Source of the DNA: an uncultured Holophagales bacterium
GTDB taxonomy: Bacteria > Acidobacteriota > Thermoanaerobaculia > UBA5066
Assembly (NCBI GenBank): GCA_937864895.1
Contig: CALMDF010000136.1
Span: forward strand, 1 to 5,535
Length of the DNA: 5,535 nt
Reading direction: 5' to 3'
Shown here: piece by piece, positions 1-5,170 of the stretch
Layout: every line of letters begins with the position of its first letter
Numbering within the stretch: position 1 is the stretch's first letter
The notes under the pieces: generated by a model
Told to the model about the DNA's origin: nothing
The model's input: the letters and a program-made list of their open reading frames with translations, nothing else
Databases searched by the model: none
Translations under genes and position numbers: made by a program

Positions 1-457
1 CCGCCATGACGCCGGAAAGGCCGGGGATCGCGTGCAGGAAGGCGGCGACGACCTTTCGCAGCTGGGGCAGCACCGTGAGAAGCCGCAGCACGCGCAGGAC
101 GCGGAGCGAGCGAAGGACCGACCAGGCCCCGGCGCCGGGCACGAGGGCCACCCCGACGACGAAGGCGTCGAACCAGTTCCAGCCGCTGCGCCAGAAGAGG
201 GAGCGGAAGACGGCCAGCTTCGTGCCCAGCTCGACGACGAACGCGAAGAGGCAGAGGCCGTCGATCAGCTCGAGCCAGTAGCCGAATCGATCGACGAGGG
301 TCGCGTCGGTCTCGAGGCCGAGGACGACGGCGTTGAGGAGGATGAGGGCGGTGATGACGGACTGGACGCGTGCGGATTCGACCCAGCGGGCTCCGGCAAT
401 GCGCCAGGGCCGGACGCCGGGCCGGGCGAGCAGCCTTTGAAGATCCGTTTCACTCAT
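1..457 (-). CDS. Voltage-gated cation channel, NavBac-like (partial, C-terminus outside window)
   Basis: Reading leftwards from the ATG at 457-455, 152 codons stay open to the window edge, so only the N-terminal half is present. Seen in the sequence: hydrophobic segments at about residues 33-50 (S1), 61-84 (S2), 92-107 (S3) and 112-127 (S4). S2 carries F73-x-x-E76-x-x-x-K80, like the gating charge-transfer centre. S3 starts with WNWFD (Asp97). S4 has arginines every third residue (R116, R119, R122, R125), and PQLRK follows as the S4-S5 linker. These are the marks of the voltage-sensor domain of the ion-transport family that includes NaChBac, a homotetrameric inner-membrane channel. The selectivity filter is not in the window, so sodium, calcium or other selectivity cannot be read. 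A purine-rich AGAGG about 14 bases before the ATG is a weak, rather distant ribosome site. It is divergent from kynU, with 222 bases between. The family call is firm; the ion is unknown. Confidence 0.88.
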   Translation of the reverse strand, partial: MSETDLQRLLARPGVRPWRIAGARWVESARVQSVITALILLNAVVLGLETDATLVDRFGYWLELIDGLCLFAFVVELGTKLAVFRSLFWRSGWNWFDAFVVGVALVPGAGAWSVLRSLRVLRVLRLLTVLPQLRKVVAAFLHAIPGLSGVMA

Positions 458-535
458 GGTCGGTCCGGTTTCCTCTGATCCCGGTGGTCGTGGGCGACGA
501 GAAGGGTGCTGGCGATGAGGCTCATGTCGGCCGGG

Positions 536-582
536 TGGCCAGGGGGAACCGAGGCCCGGTTCGTTGCCAGAAGAGCTGGCCA
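536..582. repeat. Nested inverted repeat in the channel/kynU divergent intergenic region
   Basis: TGGCCAG (536-542) is repeated inverted as CTGGCCA (576-582). Between them sits a second perfect stem, GAACCG (546-551) with CGGTTC (557-562) and a five-base loop. The structure lies in the 222-base gap between two divergent genes, where an operator for either would be expected. In DNA this rich in G+C, arms of six or seven bases can arise by chance, so a regulatory role is only a suggestion. No convincing sigma70 -35/-10 pair was found elsewhere in 458-679. Confidence 0.35.
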
Positions 583-679
583 GTGTCGGAAACGCACATG
601 ACGGCAGGGGTATTCCCGGCGAGCCGGGGCTCCCCCGCCTCCGCCCCGCCGGCCGGTCCCGATCTGCGACGATAGCCGC

Positions 680-1912
680 GTGATCACGCGCAAAGAGGCC
701 GAGCGCCTCGACGCCTCCGACCCTCTCGCCCCCCTCCGCGACCGCTTCGTCCTTCCCGACGGCCTCGTCTACCTCGACGGCAATTCCCTCGGCGCGATGC
801 CGAAAGCCGTTCCCGCACGCGTCGCCGGGGCCGTCTCGCGCGAGTGGGGCGAGGGCCTCGTGAGGAGCTGGAACGACGCGGGCTGGATCGACCTCCCGCG
901 GCGCGTGGGAGACAGGATCGCGCGCCTCGTCGGCGCCGGTCCCGGCGAGGTCGTCTGCACCGACTCGACGTCCGTCAACGTCTTCAAGGTCCTTTCCGCC
1001 GCGCTCGCCCTCCGGCCCGGGCGCTCCACGATCCTCTCCGAGGAGGGGAACTTCCCCACCGACCTCTACATGGCCGAGGGGCTCGCCCGCCTCGTCGGCG
1101 ACGGCCGCCGGCTGCGGCTCGTTCCGAAAGGCGAGATCCTTTCCGCGCTCGACGGCGACACCGCCGTCCTCCTCCTGACGCACGTCGACTACCGGACCGG
1201 CGAGAGGCACGACCTGCCAGCGGTGACCCGGGCCGCCCACGCGGCGGGCGCGCTCGCGATCTGGGACCTCGCCCACACGGCCGGGGCGATGCCGGTCGAC
1301 CTGACCGCCTCCGGCGCCGACTTCGCCGTCGGCTGCGGATACAAGTACCTCTGCGGCGGCCCCGGCGCGCCCGCCTTCCTCTGGGTCGCCCCGCGAAATC
1401 AGGAGACGTTCGTCCAGCCGCTCTCGGGGTGGCTCGGGCACGCGGAGCCCTTCGCCTTCGAGCCCGGCTACCGGCCCGCGGCGGGGGTCTCGCGCTTCCT
1501 CTGCGGCACCCCGCCGATCCTCTCCATGACGGCGCTCGACGCCGCCCTCGACGTCCTCCTCGAGGCGGACCTCGCGCTCGTACGCGGGAAGTCGGAGAGG
1601 CTCACCTCGTTCTTCGTCGAGGCGGTGGAGCAGCTCTGCGGCGACGCCGTGCGTCTCGTCTCGCCGCGCGAGCCTTCTCGTCGCGGCAGCCAGGTCTCGT
1701 TCTCCCACCCCGACGGCTACGCCGTCATGCGGGCGCTCGTCGCGCGCGGCGTCGTCGGCGACTTCCGCGCGCCCGACGTCCTCCGCTTCGGCTTCGCCCC
1801 CCTCTACGTCCGCTTCGTCGACGCCTGGGACGCGGCCGGGGCGCTCGCGGAGGTGCTCTCTTCGCACGCCCACGAGCGCCCCGAGTTCCGCCTCAGATCG
1901 GCGGTGACCTGA
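680..1912 (+). CDS. kynU: Kynureninase (L-kynurenine hydrolase)
   Basis: A PLP-dependent fold-type I enzyme that cleaves L-kynurenine to anthranilate and L-alanine, and in many species 3-hydroxykynurenine to 3-hydroxyanthranilate, in cytoplasmic tryptophan breakdown. Seen in the 410-residue product: the N-terminal YLDGNSLG signature (31-38), a TDSTSVNVFKVL stretch (94-105), NFPTDLY (124-130), the cofactor-contacting Asp196 in WDLAHTAGAMPVDL, the Schiff-base Lys222 in GCGYKYL, SGWLGH (249-254) and FLCGTPPI (273-280). The 26-residue Asp-to-Lys spacing matches the Pseudomonas enzyme as I recall it, and the length is near the usual ~416. The start is GTG. Residue 1 lines up with the N-terminus of known kynureninases, and the next in-frame ATG (Met40) falls after the conserved YLDGNSLG. 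No Shine-Dalgarno sequence is visible before it. No other kynurenine-pathway gene is in the window. The stop is one base from the stop of the convergent gene downstream. Confidence 0.96.
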   Translation: MITRKEAERLDASDPLAPLRDRFVLPDGLVYLDGNSLGAMPKAVPARVAGAVSREWGEGLVRSWNDAGWIDLPRRVGDRIARLVGAGPGEVVCTDSTSVNVFKVLSAALALRPGRSTILSEEGNFPTDLYMAEGLARLVGDGRRLRLVPKGEILSALDGDTAVLLLTHVDYRTGERHDLPAVTRAAHAAGALAIWDLAHTAGAMPVDLTASGADFAVGCGYKYLCGGPGAPAFLWVAPRNQETFVQPLSGWLGHAEPFAFEPGYRPAAGVSRFLCGTPPILSMTALDAALDVLLEADLALVRGKSERLTSFFVEAVEQLCGDAVRLVSPREPSRRGSQVSFSHPDGYAVMRALVARGVVGDFRAPDVLRFGFAPLYVRFVDAWDAAGALAEVLSSHAHERPEFRLRSAVT

Positions 1913-1913
1913 G

Positions 1914-2309
1914 CTACCGGTACCGCGTCCGCGTCCAGTAGCCCGGGACCCAGCGGCCCCACGGGTCGTAGTGACCGCTCACCCAGACGGCGCCCCGGTA
2001 AGGCCTCGCGACCCAGCGTCCTTCGACGAAGGCCCAGCGGGCGCGGTCACGGTATCGCCGGTCGTAGCGGTCGTCGCGGTGGCGGTTCTCGTAGTTCCAC
2101 CGGCCGTCGTAGGGGCGGTGGGCCGTGCCCCTGTAGCCGAAGTCGACGACCGGCGGCGGCAGCGGCGGGTGGTGGCCCAGGACGACGTGCGGCGGAGGCG
2201 GCAGGGGGAGGCTCACGTGGATCCTCACGTCCGCCAGGGCCGACGGCGCCACCGCGAGCGCGAGGGCCGCCGTCGCGGCGAGGAGCATGTTCCTGTCGGC
2301 GTTCTTCAT
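1914..2309 (-). CDS. Small exported protein with proline-rich segment and WxxGxW-type repeats
   Basis: A 131-residue product with no known catalytic function. Residues 1-26 form a Sec signal peptide: Lys2 and Arg6, a hydrophobic core LLAATAALALAV, then a probable signal peptidase I site after SALA (26/27). The mature part begins DVRIHVSLPL and has two polyproline runs (37-40 and 51-53) separated by a His-rich stretch. A very Arg/Asp/Tyr-rich segment follows (about 72-91). The C-terminus holds tryptophan repeats of the WxxGxW/YxWGxW type (VEGRW 95-99, WVSGHY 109-114, WGRWVPGYW 117-125), seen in small secreted or periplasmic proteins of unknown role. The start is fixed by a canonical AGGAGGT five bases before the ATG. 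A much longer open frame continues upstream on this strand, but it overlaps ahpF out of frame and is an artefact. The gene lies 101 bases downstream of ahpF on the same strand, beyond a possible terminator, so co-transcription is uncertain. Confidence 0.82.
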   Translation of the reverse strand: MKNADRNMLLAATAALALAVAPSALADVRIHVSLPLPPPPHVVLGHHPPLPPPVVDFGYRGTAHRPYDGRWNYENRHRDDRYDRRYRDRARWAFVEGRWVARPYRGAVWVSGHYDPWGRWVPGYWTRTRYR

Positions 2310-2314
2310 GTCGG

Positions 2315-2321
2315 ACCTCCT
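2315..2321 (-). promoter_or_regulatory. Strong Shine-Dalgarno site deciding the WxxGxW protein start
   Basis: On the minus strand AGGAGGT lies five bases before the ATG at 2309-2307. It is the strongest ribosome site in the window. It separates the real 131-residue gene from a spurious 732-residue open frame that reads through from further upstream. Confidence 0.85.
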
Positions 2322-2332
2322 GGGGCGTTCTC

Positions 2333-2349
2333 GGGAGCCCGCTGCTCCC
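2333..2349 (-). repeat. Short inverted repeat upstream of the WxxGxW gene ribosome site
   Basis: GGGAGC (2333-2338) and GCTCCC (2344-2349) can form a six-base-pair stem with a five-base loop, ending about 11 bases upstream of the AGGAGGT site. No T-run follows, so it is not a good intrinsic terminator. It could be a leader hairpin or chance. Confidence 0.3.
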
Positions 2350-2390
2350 ACACCCTCCGTTGCAGGCCCGATGCCAGCGCCAGGGAAGAG

Positions 2391-2410
2391 ACGCCCTCCG
2401 CAGAGGACGT
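2391..2410 (-). terminator. Possible intrinsic terminator directly after ahpF
   Basis: On the minus strand, immediately after the ahpF TGA, ACGTCCTC pairs with GAGGGCGT (eight pairs, one of them T·G) across a four-base TGCG loop. The pyrimidine-rich CTCTTCCC follows. The position flush with the stop codon favours a terminator. The tail has only three T residues among C, so it may be inefficient and allow readthrough into the small downstream gene. Confidence 0.5.
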
Positions 2411-3976
2411 TCAGGCGGCGTGAATCCGGTCTTCGAAGGCCGCGAGCGCCGCCTTCGCCCCCTCGCCCATCGAGATGACGATCTGCTTGTACGGGGTCGT
2501 CGTGACGTCGCCCGCCGCGTAGATCCCCTTCGTCGACGTGCGGCACTTGTCGTCCACGACGATCTCTCCGAAGCGGTTCACGTCGACGAGCCCCTTCACG
2601 AGGCCGGAATTCGGGACGAGGCCGATCTGGATGAAGATCCCGTCGACCGGGATCGTCTTCTCCGCGTCGGTCCCGCGGTCGACGACCTTGATCCCCGTCA
2701 CCCTGCTCCCGTCGCCGACGATCTCCGCCGTCCGGTGGTGGAGGACGATCTCGGTGTTCGGCAGCTTCTTCAGGTTGTCGACGAGGACCTTGTCGGCCTT
2801 CAGCTCGTTCATGAACTCGACCACCGTCACCGAGCCGCAGATGCCGGCGAGGTCGATCGCCGCCTCGATTCCCGAGTTGCCGCCGCCGACGACGACGACC
2901 CTTTTGTCCTTGTAGAAGGGGCCGTCGCAGTGGGGGCAGAAGGCGACGCCGCGGCCGATGTACTCCTTCTCCCCGGCGACGTTCAGCTCGCGCCACTGGG
3001 CGCCCGTCGCCACGATGAGCGACTTCGCCTGGAGCACCTCGCCCCCCGCAAGGCGGACCGTCCTGAGCTCGCCGTTCTCGATCGCCTCGACGCGCCGGTT
3101 GTCCAGGATTTCGACCGGGTAGCTGCGGACGTGGGCCAGGATGTCGGCCGCGAGCTTCTTCCCTTCCGTGTGCGTCGTCCCGATGAGGTTGTCGATGCCG
3201 ACCGTCTCGAGGACCTGCCCGCCGACGTTCTTCGCGACGAGCGCCGTGCGGAGCCCCTTTCGAACCGAGTAGATCGCCGCGGACGCGCCGGCCGGCCCGC
3301 CCCCGACGACGACGACGTCGTACGGTTCGCGCGCCGGGAGGTCCCGGGCGGCCTCCGACGCCTCGGCGCCGTAGCGCTCCTCGAGCGCGTCGATCAGCTC
3401 CACGAGGCCGGCCCGTCCCACGGAGACCTGCGCGTTCTCGTGGATCGTGGAGACGACCGTCGGGACGCCCTGGATCCCCAGCTTCTCGACCTCGCTCTCG
3501 GCGAGGCCTCCGTCCACCATCTCGTGGACGAAGTCGGGGTGGATCAGGGCCATCTGGTTCAGGGCCTGCACCACCTCGGGGCAGTTGTGGCAGGAGAGGG
3601 AGACGAACGTCCGAAGACGCACGGGCCCCTTCAGCCGCCTGATCCGGCCCTGCAGCCCCTCGTCGGGCTTCTTGCCGAGCCCGGCCGAGTTCAGGACCGC
3701 GAGGACGAGCGAGGAGAACTCGTGCCCCCCGGGGATCCCCTTGAAGAGGATCGTCGCGGAGCGCCCTTCGACGGCCACCTCGAACGAGGGGATCGCGGCG
3801 CCCTCGCCCTCGACGCGGTGAACGATCTTCTCCGGCGCCGTCGCCGCGATGTCGGCGAGCATCGTCGTGAGCTCGTCCTGCTTCGGGTGATCGGACGGGC
3901 GCTGCCTGATGACGATCGTGACCGGGAGGTCGCGGTAGAGCTGCTGGAGCTGCGCGGACAGGGAGGCGTCGAGCAT
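2411..3976 (-). CDS. ahpF: Alkyl hydroperoxide reductase subunit F (NADH:AhpC oxidoreductase)
   Basis: A cytoplasmic flavoprotein disulfide reductase that moves electrons from NADH via FAD and two CxxC centres to oxidised AhpC. The product has 521 residues, the same length as I recall for E. coli AhpF. Domains in order: an N-terminal tandem thioredoxin-like domain (1 to about 200) with Cys129-His-Asn-Cys132 that hands electrons to AhpC; an FAD-binding site GGGPAG (225-230); the NADH domain with redox-active Cys347-Pro-His-Cys350 and the nucleotide loop GGGNSG (364-369); and the second FAD motif GIYAAGD (484-490). All key residues are intact. The start is the ATG giving [10 protein letters not shown], matching the family N-terminus; the frame stays open 68 codons further upstream, but that part has no family similarity and overlaps ahpC. 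A weak purine tract (AGAGAAAG) precedes the ATG. It lies 146 bases downstream of ahpC in the same direction, so the two probably form an operon. Confidence 0.97.
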   Translation of the reverse strand: MLDASLSAQLQQLYRDLPVTIVIRQRPSDHPKQDELTTMLADIAATAPEKIVHRVEGEGAAIPSFEVAVEGRSATILFKGIPGGHEFSSLVLAVLNSAGLGKKPDEGLQGRIRRLKGPVRLRTFVSLSCHNCPEVVQALNQMALIHPDFVHEMVDGGLAESEVEKLGIQGVPTVVSTIHENAQVSVGRAGLVELIDALEERYGAEASEAARDLPAREPYDVVVVGGGPAGASAAIYSVRKGLRTALVAKNVGGQVLETVGIDNLIGTTHTEGKKLAADILAHVRSYPVEILDNRRVEAIENGELRTVRLAGGEVLQAKSLIVATGAQWRELNVAGEKEYIGRGVAFCPHCDGPFYKDKRVVVVGGGNSGIEAAIDLAGICGSVTVVEFMNELKADKVLVDNLKKLPNTEIVLHHRTAEIVGDGSRVTGIKVVDRGTDAEKTIPVDGIFIQIGLVPNSGLVKGLVDVNRFGEIVVDDKCRTSTKGIYAAGDVTTTPYKQIVISMGEGAKAALAAFEDRIHAA

Positions 3977-4071
3977 GTGCTTTCTCTGTTCCTGTTCGGG
4001 TGCGCGCGGGGACGAACTCCGCTTTCCGCAGGAGCTCCCGCTCGCGCCGAAATCGGTGGGATGAGACGGCC

Positions 4072-4108
4072 GGAGGAGACGCGGCTCCCGTGGGGCCGCG
4101 TCTCCTCC
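4072..4108 (-). terminator. Perfect 14-bp hairpin between ahpC and ahpF (attenuator or processing stem)
   Basis: GGAGGAGACGCGGC (4072-4085) is followed after nine bases by its exact reverse complement (4095-4108). The stem starts 14 bases after the ahpC stop. Reading in the ahpC direction, the sequence after the stem is GGCCGTCTCATCC with no T-run, so it does not look like a classical intrinsic terminator. It may instead act as a partial terminator, or as a 3' stability stem that gives more AhpC than AhpF, which would suit the excess of AhpC the reaction needs. The hairpin itself is certain; the role is inferred. Confidence 0.6.
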
Positions 4109-4122
4109 ACACCGGGGCCGGG

Positions 4123-4686
4123 TCAGATCTTGCCGACGAGGTCGAGGCTGGGCTTGAGGGTCTCCGCGCCCGGGGTCCACTTGGCGGGGCAGACCTCGTT
4201 CGGGTTCTTGGCGATGTGAACCGCCGCCTGGACCTTGCGGAGGAGCTCCCTGGCGTCGCGGCCGATGCCGTTGTCGTGGATCTCGACGATCTTGATCTTC
4301 CCCTCGGGGTTCACGACGAACGTGCCGCGGTAGGAGAGGCCGGCCTCGTCGATGTGGACGCCGAACGCCTTAGAGAGGTGGTGCGTCGGGTCGGCGAGCA
4401 TCGGGTAGTGGATCTTCTTGATCGTGTCGGAGGCGTCGTGCCACGCCTTGTGGGTGAAGTGGGTGTCGGTCGAGACGGAGTAGATCTCGGCGCCGAGCTT
4501 CTTGAAGTCGGCGTAGTTGTCAGCCAGGTCGCCCAGCTCCGTCGGGCAGACGAAGGTGAAGTCCGCCGGGTAGAAGAAGAAGATCGACCACTTGCCGGCG
4601 AGGTCCTTGTTCGAGACCTCCTTGAAGGCGCCCTCGTGGTAGGCCTGCACCTTGAACTCGGGGATCTGGCTGTTGATCAGGCTCAT
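4123..4686 (-). CDS. ahpC: Alkyl hydroperoxide reductase subunit C (typical 2-Cys peroxiredoxin)
   Basis: A cytoplasmic peroxiredoxin that reduces hydrogen peroxide and organic hydroperoxides. It has 187 residues, the same length as I recall for E. coli AhpC, beginning MSLINSQIPEF and ending PSLDLVGKI. Seen: the active-site motif PADFTFVC with Pro40, Thr44 and peroxidatic Cys47, then PTELGDLAD; STDTHFTHKAWH (72-83); Arg120 of the active site in YRGTFVV; GIGRDARELLRK (140-151); and resolving Cys166 in EVCPAKW. It lacks the C-terminal YF extension linked with over-oxidation sensitivity in eukaryotic relatives, as usual for bacterial AhpC. The partner reductase ahpF follows on the same strand. 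An AAGGAG ribosome site lies seven bases before the ATG. An AT-rich promoter region with a perfect 7-3-7 palindrome lies 43-59 bases upstream of the start, so peroxide- or redox-controlled transcription is likely, though no regulator gene is present in the window. Confidence 0.98.
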   Translation of the reverse strand: MSLINSQIPEFKVQAYHEGAFKEVSNKDLAGKWSIFFFYPADFTFVCPTELGDLADNYADFKKLGAEIYSVSTDTHFTHKAWHDASDTIKKIHYPMLADPTHHLSKAFGVHIDEAGLSYRGTFVVNPEGKIKIVEIHDNGIGRDARELLRKVQAAVHIAKNPNEVCPAKWTPGAETLKPSLDLVGKI

Positions 4687-4693
4687 TCTGTTT

Positions 4694-4699
4694 CTCCTT
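4694..4699 (-). promoter_or_regulatory. ahpC Shine-Dalgarno site
   Basis: AAGGAG on the minus strand, with a seven-base spacer to the ATG at 4686-4684. It supports this start, which also matches the conserved MSLIN N-terminus of AhpC proteins. Confidence 0.8.
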
Positions 4700-4726
4700 G
4701 CGATATCAAGCGGGCGTTCGCCTCGC

Positions 4727-4771
4727 TAATTAGACTCCGTCTAATATACTAGAAACGGATTCAAAAGGGAA
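4727..4771 (-). promoter_or_regulatory. Probable ahpC promoter region
   Basis: This is the only clearly AT-rich stretch in front of ahpC. On the minus strand two weak sigma70-like pairs can be drawn: TTCCCT, 17 bases, TATATT (-10 at 4748-4743), or TTTCTA, 17 bases, TAATTA (-10 at 4732-4727). Both have poor -35 hexamers. The choice decides whether the palindrome spans the -10 and start site or lies inside the spacer. The leader before the ATG would be roughly 35-50 bases. Confidence 0.45.
4729..4745. promoter_or_regulatory. 7-3-7 palindrome, candidate operator of ahpCF
   Basis: ATTAGAC-TCC-GTCTAAT is a perfect inverted repeat with seven-base arms and a three-base centre. It sits in the AT-rich island upstream of ahpC, in an otherwise very GC-rich window, and overlaps the possible -10 elements. 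A site over the core promoter suggests a repressor, for example of the Fur/PerR or Rrf2 type, rather than an OxyR activator site, which normally lies upstream of -35. The regulator family is inference; the 7-3-7 geometry differs from the classical 7-1-7 PerR/Fur box. Confidence 0.6.
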
Positions 4772-4841
4772 GTCCCGAGTCGAGAATTCCACCGAGGGGC
4801 GAGGCGGGGCCGGGGAGCGAAGGCGAGGCCAGGCGCGCCTC

Positions 4842-4866
4842 GGACCAGGTCGACAGGACCAGGTCC
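4842..4866. repeat. Tandem 10-bp repeat, each copy holding the palindrome GACCAGGTC
   Basis: GGACCAGGTC occurs at 4842-4851 and again at 4856-4865, four bases apart (14-base period). Each copy contains the odd palindrome GACC-A-GGTC, and the second extends to GGACC-A-GGTCC. The pair ends six bases upstream of the -35 hexamer of the initiator tRNA promoter, where an activator or upstream-element protein would bind. The repeat is seen directly; binding is inference. Confidence 0.5.
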
Positions 4867-4871
4867 GGCGC

Positions 4872-4900
4872 TTGACTTCCCCCCTCCTCCAAAGTATCTT
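4872..4900 (+). promoter_or_regulatory. Sigma70-type promoter of the initiator tRNA
   Basis: TTGACT (4872-4877) and TATCTT (4895-4900) are separated by exactly 17 bases. Transcription would start near 4907, only about six bases before the mature 5' end of the tRNA at 4913. The spacer is almost pure pyrimidine on this strand. This is the best promoter in the window. Confidence 0.75.
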
Positions 4901-4912
4901 CCCCCTCCCTGA

Positions 4913-4989
<77 letters not shown>

Positions 4990-5023
4990 TACATAAGTCC
5001 GCGAGATGCAAGCGGTTACGGGC

Positions 5024-5053
5024 ACCCGGCGGAAACGCCGGGTTCTTCGTTTT
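5024..5053 (+). terminator. Intrinsic terminator of the initiator tRNA unit
   Basis: ACCCGGCG (5024-5031) pairs perfectly with CGCCGGGT (5036-5043) around a GAAA tetraloop. The T-rich tail TCTTCGTTTT follows. It lies 34 bases after the tRNA 3' end and defines the end of this short transcript. Confidence 0.88.
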
Positions 5054-5170
5054 CCAGCGAATCCCCGGGTCATCCCTGGGGGTGGCGACTCTCCGGCCTC
5101 GATCCCCGGATGCCAGAGATCGAACCGGAAGTGCGCGGAGGCCCGGAGCGCCCGCCCCGGCTCCGAGCCG

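Noticed and set aside
32..478. Plus-strand 148-residue acidic frame at the left edge
   Set aside because: It is antisense to the voltage-sensor gene, whose S1-S4 pattern is unmistakable. The Asp/Glu richness is a by-product of the opposite strand's codons.
454..525. Minus-strand mini-ORF beginning MSLIASTLLVAHDH
   Set aside because: It has no Shine-Dalgarno sequence, runs into the start of the channel gene and has no supporting similarity. It is most likely chance.
844..1941. Plus-strand 365-residue Arg-rich frame inside kynU
   Set aside because: It is an alternative-frame reading of kynU with extreme Arg/Pro content and no recognisable motif.
1914..4112. Minus-strand 732-residue frame running from ahpC's 3' end to the WxxGxW gene
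   Set aside because: Its first 600 residues are an out-of-frame, Arg/Gly-rich reading of ahpF. Only the last 131 residues, after a strong ribosome site, are a real gene.
2360..4219. Plus-strand 619-residue frame antisense to ahpF
   Set aside because: Very GC-rich codons leave few stops on the opposite strand. The composition (Asp/Arg/Val/Leu-rich, no domains) is typical of a shadow, and the ahpF identification is certain.
5144..5165. CGGAGC/GCTCCG stem just downstream of the partial right-hand gene
   Set aside because: Six base pairs with a ten-base loop and no T-run are too weak to call a terminator in DNA of this composition. Positions 5054-5170 otherwise hold nothing I can identify.
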